Below, one piece after another: positions 26,501 to 38,500 of a stretch of DNA of 64,000 nt; position 1 is the stretch's first letter, and each line of letters starts with the position of its first letter. Location: contig CM050658.1 in assembly GCA_027574665.1 (NCBI GenBank), positions 19,728,317 through 19,792,316 of the forward strand, written 5' to 3'. The notes below the pieces were generated by a model. That model made no database searches. It saw only the letters and a program-made list of their open reading frames with translations, and had not been told where the DNA came from. This stretch comes from Rhynochetos jubatus (taxonomy: Eukaryota > Chordata > Aves > Eurypygiformes > Rhynochetidae). Both the position numbers and the translations under genes were made by a program.

Positions 26501-29500
26501 TGGAATGGTGGTTCGCAGATGCTCGGTTATCGTTTTCTGTCCCTTGCTGTCACTGCTACTGCTGCAGTACTTCCGGGTGCTGTGTGGGCCGTGAACAGAC
26601 ATGGCACAAAGAACTGTAAGAGATGTTCAGTTCCATTAGAAAAAAAAAAATCAGGTGAATACCTGTCGTAGAGAAGAGACGTCACATACAAAAGACCTTT
26701 TGTGGGTTTTCAATTTAAACCACATATTTCAAAAAATCTTTATACCAATTTCGATGTTATTGCTCCCCTGTATAGCTGCAGTCAAAGCAACAAAGATACT
26801 TCGTTTACGAGTTCTTTGGTTCACGATGTCTGATGATACCTAAATCCATTGTATTTCAGGCATGCAAACGCTGCATTTTTTCTACATAGCAAATACTCCA
26901 AAGGTATAAGCTAACGTATCTACTGAGAAGTAAGATGGCCATCAAGGACAGCAGGAGTTGAACTCTGCTCCCCTTTGACTTGGCTCATTTGCATTCACTC
27001 TTAACTGCAGAACAGAATAATAACACATAAAAAATAACACTTTGAACGGCCTGCGGAGGCATAGTTCAGAAGTGCTGGATGACACTTTGAAGGAATAATC
27101 ACATGCGCAAGAGAAAGAAGCAGCTGTTTAGAACTGAGTTTGCAAACTCGCCATGTCTCCTTTTTTGATCACTGCCATAGGTCCTACGTGGTTTAAAAAT
27201 TCTGCAAATTCATCTACCAAAGTTAAGGCAAAGGAGACAGCCACCTGGAATTACTTCTAACTTAGGGGCGTGTTTTACCGCGCAACGGTAACACCCTTGT
27301 CCTTGTAGAAGGCCCTCCTAAGTGTATATGGCTGCTCTAAGTCTATAGAAATTACAAGGATTCAGCTCCTTAAACTGGATTTCCAGTTTGTCTCCGCTTT
27401 CAGAAAGCAGGTTTGGGCAGTTTGTGCTCAGAATCTTCCCATGCTTCAGGTGAAAAGCCCTGAGGACAAAGAGCTCCATCATTTCTCACCATCCCACCCG
27501 CGCAATGGGAAGTCTAGGTATCCATTGCCTCAAACTTAACACAGGTCTAGTAGTCTGGGTTGTTTTAGGATGCCACTAAGTGGATACTGGTTTACCCCCT
27601 CCAGTAAGAATTCAGTTTTAACCCCTAGACGGCTGATTTTTCACTGCAGCCACCTGGTTTGTGCAATCTTTGGTCTGGATACCTAGAGCAGTGTGTGATG
27701 ACCTGCCGTTTTCTGTGAGGAGGGAGCTGGTTTCACCCAAACTAGAACATAATTTCATTCCTAAGCGAAGCAGCTGTAAAAAGATTGCTAGATCAGGGCT
27801 TTCATTTCAGTCGTTCAGCATAATCTAAAAGAAAATCTAAAGACTGCAACAAGAGGAGTCTAGTAACGTTTTGATGTAACTGGAAAGAAGGTGGTGTGTG
27901 TTGGATGGGGCTGGGTGCGGTACTGGTGAAGGGAATTGCTTTGGGTTCCCTGTCCCCTGAGTGGTCGCTTTCCCAAGTCAAGTGGAGCTCTCTTCCTTCT
28001 TCTGTTCCACTTGTCTAATGATGGTGGTAATTTAATAACGTGCAGTAGGTGATGTAGTAGAAAAGCGAATAAAAATCTCCAAGCGTACAGCAGTGTAGGT
28101 AGAACACTGAAAGTTTGATCCTTGACCCCAGAGCACTACTGTTCTGGCTGAAATACCCTCCGCTCTTCCCGACCTGGGGCCTTTCCAAAGCAGACGCTGC
28201 CCAGTGAGGAACCGTGCGCCGAGTTACGCAGCTCAGAGGAGAAACGGCCACAGAATTTTCATCTGCTGTTAGGATGAAAGCGAAACTCCCTGACCAGCAG
28301 CACAGCCCAAATTGGAATTATGCCTTTGTGGTAGCTTCAGCAGAATCGTACGCCGCTTCAAAGAGAATATTCTGTCTCAAATCGTTATTGCTGCTGAGTT
28401 TGTCTTGGTCCAGAAATAGTCCTATTGAGCGCGGTGAAGTTGTTGCCGGCGTACAGCGCTGTTCGCAGGGAGCGGTTCCTTTTCGAAATGGTCTTACTCA
28501 GTTGTTGGTATCTTGCAGTGCAGTCTGAAAAATAAAAAACCTTGACGCATTTCTCACTCCTCTTTCTGTTCCAGTAGCAGGGATACCTTATTAATTGTAG
28601 GGCGTACCCTAAACGCTGAAATCATAACCTTTTCTGGTTCAGCTTCCCTCCCTTGCCTCTGCCCTCTAACTCACCCGCATGTTTGGATCTTGTGGTAGCG
28701 CGGTGTACGGAGACTGGCTTCATGTTTATATTTTGCAGATCACAGTTCAGAATTAAAGAGTAAACGATCCTCACTCCTCAGGCTATAGACTGTGGTATAA
28801 ATGCACAGAAGCTAAGTTAACAAGCAGAAGAAAAGACTCTTCACCTATTCATTTAGTTAAAGTTTGTAGCATGAGACAGCGTCTGACCATTTGTCTGCCA
28901 GGGCAGGGAAGTTTTTGAGGCAACAGAGAAAAGCTCCCATGAAAATCTGAATTCTTGCTGTACTCACAGAGGAACTAGATAACTGGTTTACCTTCTCCTA
29001 AGACCCTAATGCAGAACGAGGTTTGGAATTGCCGCGTTGAGACCCAACAAGTTACGCGTATTAAAAACAGAACAGGGGTATCGCAGGCATCCTGGTTGTT
29101 AGTACTGCCGCCGCTACCCTCACTCCAACCTCCTGACATCTGCAACAGTTAATTCTTGTTGCTGTGTTAAGAACCAACCACCTTTAGGCTAGGATTGTGG
29201 CACATACCACGTGGTTACTGACACTTACCGGAGGGGACTGAGTTTTGTGAGTATGTGCTACTCGACACCAGGCCAAACTAACCGGGACTAGTTAATGGGA
29301 TGTACTTGCCTTGACAGTCCCTTGATGAAGAAATCAAATCGACATTGTTGGTACTTTCTTGGGATAGAAGTCAGAGACGCCTTGGGCCAACGACCAGTAG
29401 TTCCTGTCATGATACTAGTCCCTGTGGGGTGTTTTTACGTCAGAATTTATATTGCGGGTGTCGTTCTGGGTTGGATTACCTTCTGTTTCTTCCTGGATTC

Positions 29501-32500
29501 ATTATCCTTAGAGGTGCTAAAAGTGAAGCATCTTCGAGCTGTCTTTTTCTGTGTGGGTTTACGTGATGTCATAGCTTTTGGGTCACTTTAAGTGCTGGGC
29601 TTAGAATGTGGGTTAGTGTGTATATAAAAAAAGGTGCTTCTTGCTGCATGTCTTCATTACAACGGACCTTTCACTGTCCTTATTTCAGGACTTCCATATT
29701 TCTCCTAACTTTCTTTGCTCATGTTTTGACTAAGGATTTCTGTATTTCCTAAATTCCTGTTTTTCTTTGTCTGTATTTTGAGAATACATAGATTGGTCAA
29801 GATCTCTGAGCTTTTTATATCTAAAAGCAGAAATTTAGGTCCCATTATATTTTTAGGTCATGACTGTTCAACAGAAATTCTTTGCTTCCTGCTAATGAAG
29901 TAACACGATCAGAACTTTCTGGGATACTCGGTGAGGCTGGATGGTTGTAGTTTCAAAAGACCAACATTTTTAAGAGCTTGAAAAGTTCAGGTATCGCTTG
30001 TGAACTGCGATACTGAACCAGAAATCTGCTTCAATTATATTTTCTGAAAAGTCTAATAGTACAAGTGGTGGTCCTATTAGATCCTTTTTACTTTCTTTTG
30101 GACTCATCTTTATATATTTGGATTTGTGTGTTTATTGTATCTATTCTGTGCTTGATAGAAAGCTTAGCTTAAAGAATGAAGATTATTTAAATAATTAAAC
30201 TTCCATTACGTTCAATTTTTAAAAAATTAATTCAGGTACTGGAATTCATCTCGTATCACATGTCTTCCAGCTCATCCTTTGCCCCAAAACACAGTCTGAA
30301 GATCTCAAAAATTTCAGATTTCATTCTGAGTTTCTGCTTCTGACTCTTCCTTTATGCCTACAGAAAGATAGGAATTACATAAAGGTTATCACCGTGTAGT
30401 AAAATGACTCATCTGTACTGATGTGATGTCTTTTAATCTTCAATTGTTTTCTCTTGTTCCAGGACTGCATCAGCCTGGGCTCGGGAGAGCCAAGCAGGAG
30501 TGCTTACCACTCGTTTGTCCTTTACCACAATAACAGCCCTCGATGGGGGGAAATCATCAAGTTGCCCATCCCTATAGACAGGTTCCGTGGGTCCCACCTC
30601 CGGTTTGAGTTCAGACATTGCTCCAGTGAGTCCAAAATGTAACCAAGAGAAATCTAAAAAAGCTGAGGTCTTTGCATTGTTGATTTGGATTTGGGTGAGG
30701 CTGTTACCGGGTGGAGAGCAGGAAGGGGTGCCAACCTGAAATCCAGTGAAGGTGCACTGCTAATTAGCCATTTATTCAACAGCACATTTACAACATACGA
30801 AGGACATGGACCTGTTGGAGCGAGTCCAGAGGAGGCCACGGGGATGCTCCAAGGGCTGGAGCCCCTCTGCTATGGGGACAGGCTGAGAGAGTTGGGCTTG
30901 TTCAGCCTGGAGAAGAGAAGGCTCTGGGGAGACCTTATAGCACCTTCCAGTGCCTGAAGGGGGCCACAAGGAAGCTGGGGAGGGGGGAGCACTTTTTACA
31001 AGGGCCTGTAGTGACAGGACAAGGGATAATGGGTTTACATTGCTAGTGGAGAGATTGAGGTTGGATATCAGGAAGAAATTCTTCCCAGAGAGGGTAGGGA
31101 GGCCCTGGGACAGGTTGCCCAGAGAAGCTGTGGATGCCCCATCCCTGGAAGTGTCCAAGGCCAGGCTGGATGAGGCTTGGAGCAACCTGGTCTGGTGGAG
31201 GGTGTCCCTGCCCATGGCAGGGAGTTGGGACTGGATGGGCCTTAAGGTCCCTTCCAACCCAAACCAGTCTGTGATTCTATGAACATCATGAACAAATAGT
31301 GCAGGGCGAAACATTCTGTAGATGTTCTCCCCTGCTGTTCTTTTGCCATGTTTTCGTGTAGAATGTGTTCTTTACAGCATCTACACTTTATTTTCCTATG
31401 CTCAGCACGTCTGTTTTGAGGCTTGTTGATCATTTGCATAAAGTTAGACACAGCAAGTTGTATGTTGGTTCTTACGTACCCTGCATGCTTTTTGTTAGGA
31501 AAGCAGTGAAGTTAGCGGATAACCTTGTGGTACATATGGACAGACTATGTACAGATACGATTCCTTATTTCTATCCCTTGCTACAGCAAAAGACAAGGGA
31601 GAAAAGAAGCTCTTTGGCTTTGCGTTCACTCCATTGATGAGAGATGATGGCACTACCTTGTCGGATGACATCCATGAGCTTTATGTTTATAAGGTACCAG
31701 TTCTTCTCTGCAGACTTTTCACCTCCTCAGCTCTGCTTCCGTTTGAATAAGTAATGGTCACTACATTATCTTTATTTCACGTGAGGAATAGATTAACAGG
31801 AGTTTCGAAATCTCATAAATTCCAAATCACATGACTAGGTATGGACACAGCCTTCTGTTGTAGGTACAGCTCACCTTTCCCCTTCAGACAAGGATGATTT
31901 GTCATCTTTCGAATTCAAACACAGCAGTGTTGAGCATTCAGCAGTTTTACCAGCCTACGGCGTTACTCTGCGCCTTTGTATTACACACTTATGCTGTACT
32001 TCAAATGCATCATGTTACGGTGCTACAGCTGGGTAACCCTGTAGCAAGGGGCTTTTGGGGGTTGTTTGGGGGGTTTCTGCCTGCTGATTTACCTGTGATT
32101 TTCAGGCAGCAGCACTAATTGTAGAGTTGGAAGATCCCGCGAAGTTCGAAAGTCAGTGTTTAGGCGACCCCGCTTTCCGAAGCTGGCTCTGGTTTGTGTA
32201 TGTAGGGGTCCCGAAGGTGGCACAGCTTTTTCTTAGAAGTGTTTTTGTGCACCTGCAAGGTCAGTAAAAGTAGGTGGGGAACGGCTGCCAGGGCATGAGT
32301 ATGTGGAATGAGACGGAGGAGGTAACGCTGCATTTCCTGTCCTGTACCCAGTGTGACGAGAACAGCACGTTCAACAACCACGCGCTCTACCTGGGGCTGC
32401 CCTGCTGCAAGGAGGACTACAATGGCTGCCCCAACATCCCTTCCAGCCTCATCTTCCAGCGCAGCACCAAAGAGACCTTTTCAGTCTCCACACAGCTTTC

Positions 32501-35500
32501 CTCTACCAAACTGACCCAGAATGGTGAGTAGTTGATCACTCAGAATTGCCCGAGGCAACAGGGATTGTGGAAGGGATAAGATGGGTATGTTTGTGCTCTG
32601 TTTGTTTTACTAAGATAATCCTTTGTTGTTATTTCATTATATGTGTGGGGTTTTTTCCCACTAACACTATTGAAGCGAGCAGAAAGTGCTTTTTTGAGGA
32701 AATAAGGATATTGACAGATGGTAGAGACATTACAGGCATTGCTGCAAGTGCAAGAGAAGGGTAATATCTTGAAGCCAAGTTAATTTTCATCACATAGAAG
32801 AACAAAAAATTCCACTTTAGCACTTCTGCACAATCCAAAGTTTGTTTTCTTAGGCTTTTACAGAGCTACTAAGGAAATAAACATTTGTTATGGCAGCGTC
32901 CCTGAGTCGTGAGGAGACAGAAGTGGATTGTTCACAGTGCAGGGTCAAGTCCCGTAGGGGAGAATGCAGTCTTTACTCTTTTTTAAGTACTTTACCATTC
33001 CTCCATCCATTGTTAGTAACATTGAACATAGTCCCTATTCTCCTTCTTGTTTCGCCTTATTTATTCTTCTCACCCCCACCAAGTGTGAACTGCACCAAGA
33101 GGAGAGGTGTCCCATGTAGGAAGTCTCGGGGGGGGTCCGGGGTGGCCGTTCTTCCCTCTGCATATGAATTCCAGCTCTTTCTCTTGCTGTTCCGCAGTGG
33201 ATTTGCTTGCCCTGCTGAAATGGAAAGCTTACCCAGATCGTGTGATGGATATTCTAGGAAGACTGAGACACGTCAGTGGCGAGGAAATTGTGAAGGTACT
33301 ACATGAAATAACCGGGTTTGGATGCGTCTGTGTTAGCAAGTGAATTCAGCCCTGTAGTGCACTTCTGAGTGTCCCCTCAGGCTGTACTGCTGGATTCATG
33401 CTGTGAAATCTCAGAGCGTACGAACTGGGGTTTTATTTTGACGTGAAACTAAACAGGAAGATACACTCCAAAAGTTAATGGATCAAAATAGAGCTAACCC
33501 TTAGTAAAATTCCCTCATCCGCATGCGCTGCGAGTACCGGGTCCTGCGCACCACTTGTCCCACGCTGTAGGCCCGCTCCTGCTGCGCCACGCTGCTCGCT
33601 GATGTAGCCGTAGCCACTGCCGGTGGGGTTCTGTGTGGGACTCTGTGCCGACACTGTTTTCTAAAGGACGTTCTCTGAGTGTGGTCGGTCGTTTCTAGAG
33701 TGAAGGAAACAGCTGACTCAGAAAACTGTCCCTTTCCAAACAGTTGGTGGAGTTGATCCATATTTCTGCTTCCAAACGTCTGTGTAGAGGAGAAGGAAAT
33801 GTGAAACCTTGAAAGTTACAGTTTGCTTAGCGGCCAACAAACCGTCCTGCAAACCCACCCTCCTGTCCCAGCTCTGTGAAGGGCAGCTGTGGCCTAGAGC
33901 ATCGGTTGCTCTCCGGTGTGTCTGCCCTGGCAGCGATCCATCTCCTGTCTCATCGGGGTCTGTAACCACTGCTCCCCTACGTGCCAATCCTCTGCGGGAC
34001 CGCAACCGCCTTATGTCAAAGGAACGTCAAAACGCGGTTTAGGACTTGTCTCCGCAAAACAAAGTGTGTTCCAGATACCCAGATATCTAATTTTAGGTGT
34101 GCCAAGAACTTTCCCTAGAACGTAGTTCTATAAATCTCAAAGTAAAAGGAGATGATTTGTAACGGCAAACAACCAAAGAGATGAAACCAGAGAGAAATCC
34201 CATCGCTTAATTAGCGGTTTGTGATTCAAGCCACTTCCCTGGAACTCGTGTACACTGTCGGCCTACCTTGAATGTTAGTCCGTAACAGTGACGGAGGAGG
34301 ACAGGACCCCATCCGTGTGGGGATCCCTCGAGAATGTCAGGCTTTGTACACGTCGTTTGCAGGGCAGTACAAGCGTCTGGGGTTTACAGAGGAAAGCATA
34401 AGAAGTTATGGGTTAAATTATCCCAAGGGGAGAAGGAATGGATCCCCTCCCTAATTCAGCTGCCGTTTGGCACTGGGATATGAAGAACAGACTGCAGTAA
34501 TTCGGGGAAAAGAATTCATCCTTTCAGAGTCACGATGGATTGTTATATTTTATTTCTTGTTTTCCACATCAGAAATCTAATTAGAATAGATCAAAAAATC
34601 ATGAGAGAACGTGCAGTTGCCTTGATCTTCAGCGTTCTTCTCGGCGATCCTTCCTGAGGACTGTGCTGTCGGGAAGGAAACTCACTGTGTTGTCAGCATT
34701 CAGTGGGCCCCAGTGTGAGGGATGAAAGAAGCAATTGGCAGGACGTAGCTCGACCTACTGAATGCCAGCTCTAAAAGCTTTCCTTTCTGCCGTACACGAG
34801 AAGGGTTCGATATCTAACATCGTTTGGAGCACCAGTTAATGTGCTCCCAAGTCTCACATTCCCCCAGTTGGGCAGCGCTTCCGGTCAGCTTGTAGTGAAA
34901 GGAGCACTCGGTTACACTTACAAATCCGGCGTGTGGGGCGGATTTCTTATTTTTGTTTGTTTGTTTTCTGTCATGTTGTGGTTAGAAATATTCCCTGTAA
35001 AGAGAAAAGTTGTTCTTAGCACAAACAAATGAAAATCTGTCACGTCGTCTGGCTGGACCTGGAGTGTTTTGTCCTTGGCAAGCGTTCCACAAAGATAACG
35101 TGTTTGGAATAATTAAAGCAGGGGGAGAGCTTCTTTTGCATACAGTTTAATTTGAAATTCTTTGTTTCTTCGTGTCATTTTAGTTCCTACAAGATATTCT
35201 CGACACGTTGTTTGTAGTTTTGGATGACAACACAGAGAAGTACGGTCTGTTGGTCTTTCAGTCTTTGGTAAGCTGCTGAATTGTTACTTTCTTCTCATGC
35301 TCAGTGGGTTTTAAGCTTCTTATTATCATGTTGCTGGTACTTTAGTTCCATGAAATATGAAATATTCATCTGTATCCAGCCTTTACATTTTCTGTAATCA
35401 TTTGGAGGGCAGGATAGCCTCAACAGATCCTGTGACATCACTGTTTGCTATCCCTTGGGAGAAGCAACAGGAACATCTAACTCCTGGCTGTTTAAAGAAA

Positions 35501-38500
35501 CCTGAGTGTGTTGTTGTTACTTAGCCTGTGTAACCTGTGTACAGGAACCTAGCAACAGTGTGCATTTTCCCTTAGTATGGGCTGACTTTCTCATCTCCCA
35601 CAGGTCTTCATCATAAATCTGCTGCGTGACAGCAAGTATTTTCACTTTCGACCCGTGATGGACACTTACATTCAGAAGCACTTTGCAGGAGCACTGGCTT
35701 ACAAGTAGGTTTGGTTTATCCCTCGCTTCAGGGTGGCATTAGCAACCTTTTGAATGGTGTCGCCGTCAGAATCATAACCTTCATATTGGCACTGGTTCTC
35801 AGAGGTAGAACTGCTCAGGTGGAAGTTTTCCAGCACAGTTAGAGAGAAAAGCTGCTGAATGGCACCTGGGGCTAAGAATGAGCAGATTTTGGAATTTATC
35901 TTGCCTTTCGGAACTGGCACATCTTCATTTCTGGGGTTGGTTTTTTTCCACTGAAGAGATGCTGTCACTCAGTACCAACTCACTGTCAGTCTGTACTAAT
36001 GAGCTACCGAGAGCATATACATTTCTTGTCTTAGGGAGGGTGCTGGGATAGAAGACTCGTGTGAGAGAACTAATTGTAACTCCCAAAGGAGACAGGTATT
36101 CACGTAAGATGATGTTCTGGTTGATTAGCCTACCTGTATGGTTTCGGTAGATGAGAAACGTAATTTCACTGTCACTTGGAAGATTCTGCCTCATCTTGCA
36201 GCATTCTTCTTTGAGGTTTGCATCAGGCAGGAAGACAGACTTTTGAAAGCAGTAACAGTGTCCGTTCAGGGGTTTGTTTTTCCTTTCTGTTAGACCATTT
36301 CTTTTGTACATTTGGGCACATTTTATCTTTGGCTACAGTAAACTATTAAAAATCGCTTATAATTGGTTTAGATTGTTTTAAGGCATTTGCATTTTGGTGT
36401 ACTTTTAAAAAATACATAAAAATATTCTGTCAGTGGCAGGTAAAACTGTAGCTACTGTACAGCAGTAGAAGGCATAGTCATGTTCAGAGGGTGGAAAGGC
36501 GTTCTGCTTTGTGTTAATTTCAGACAAATGGCTTTTTTAGTACCCTGATGCCAGAAACACAACATGCTTTAATACAGCTGTTGAAGTGAGTCCAAACGGT
36601 GTTGTTTACTTGGGGAAAGAGATGCATGTATTTTCTTTTTGGTCTTAGTTTGCAAAAACTGCTCACTGAGAGGAGATCTGGAATTTCTTACCAAAAAAAC
36701 CAGAACTTTATTGCATGCCTTTATCAAAGCTGTCTCTTTAATAGCATCTTTTTGATGTTCCCTTAGTGTTCCTCACGGTCTGTAGCCAGTTACAGTGAAG
36801 GAATTATTTTCTGGTTTTGAAACTTAAGTAAACGTCAATCCTGTGCAGATTCAGTGGGGAGGACAGACACAGCTGACCGCTGAAATGAGACTTTCACAGA
36901 GCTCTCCCTAAACCCAGAATGTTTGTTGACTGACCGATTCTGAAGTAGCGCTGAAGGTTCCTCTTCTGTTCACTGTTATATTCAGAGAGCTGATCCGATG
37001 TTTGAAGTGGTACATGGACCGTTCGGCTGAGCTTGTACGCCAGGACCACATCCAGGAAGCGATGAGAGTATGTATTGAACGGAATTATTGCGTGTCTGCT
37101 CCGCCGGTGACTGCAGCAGGGCCGGGGAAGCTGTGCATCAAACCAGGGCAGGTCTGGCGCTCACTTCTTAGGGCTTTACCCAGGCTTGTGCTTTTTAAGG
37201 TTTGGCCAAAATCTTAATTTCAGGGGGAGATTCACTCTTGTGCAGAAAAAAAGGAAGAGTTATGTCTCCCTAGGTCCTTTCCAAGCCCTGTGGAGAACTT
37301 ATGTGGGACTCACGTGGAGTATATATGCGCTGGCCACATATGTACGTGGACTCCACCCTGCACTCCAAGAAGTTATTTTCAATGTATTAGGCACAGGAGC
37401 TGTGGGGCAAAAATAGGCTTTTCATTTCTGGCTGTGACGCAGCTCCGCTGTCTTACCGGTTGAAGTTCCGGAGTATTTTAAGCAGCAGATCAAGAGCTGG
37501 TAACTGGATGGAAATTCTGACGGCTACCATTGCACAGGACCTGACTCACAGTTCCGTGAGGAGGGCAGGATCTTGCAGAAAGGCACAGCTTTCTCATGGT
37601 GTGTGGGACCAAGGGAACAGTCTTGGTGCTGTTACAGAGAATAACTAAAGCACTCGTTTCGCCATGTAAATTGTAAAACAGAAAGATGGTTTTGTCAAGC
37701 ACATAAATACAAGGTTCCAAAATCTGCAGGAAGATGTTTGTCTTTGAGCGCATGTCCGTTCGTACCTGCTTCCTGTGAGTGGGCTTGTGTCCGCACGCGT
37801 CAGCTGGGCACTCTTACAGCTAGCAGCAGTGAGAGAGGTTAGTGCTTTCTCCCTTTTTCACCTACGTACAGGCAGGCGAATCGTACCTCATGTGACGCGC
37901 AGACACTGCTCTAATTTCTGGCACCTGTTTGGGCGGGTCAGAGATTGTTCCTTGTCAATGCATTTATGCTTGTGTCTTGGCATCCGTTTCGGACTTCACT
38001 GTGGCTTTTTCTTTCTGTTGCCTCCTTTAGTCTAATTTAGGTGGTATTTTGGAGAGTCCGTGTTCGGTTTGAATGGTGTGGCATCACGGACGTCAACTGG
38101 CTTTCAAGATCTCCTGTTAAGAGATACTTACAAGAGCTTTATGCCGATGTTTGCTTTGTCTTTTGTAGGTATTTACGTACTTAGAAACTACTTCTTTGTA
38201 ACGCTTTTCAACCACCAATTCATAGGGAATGGTAAAAATGGCACAAAGATTTCCTTTCAAGGAATTATCTGTTTTCTCCTTCTTTTTGTTGCCATCCTCA
38301 TCCTTCTTTTTTTTCTGAATTACAAAGAAACCTATAAAAATTGAGAGGAAGATCCCTAGCTGGATGGCTTCTAGATTTTCTTCCCTCTCAAACCGCTCAT
38401 TAGCGCTGTACACCATGCAGCAGGTAGAGATGTATGATGTTGTCTCCGTGATCTGCATTTTTCGAACTTCGTAGCAGTTCTCTTCAGGAACATTAAAATA

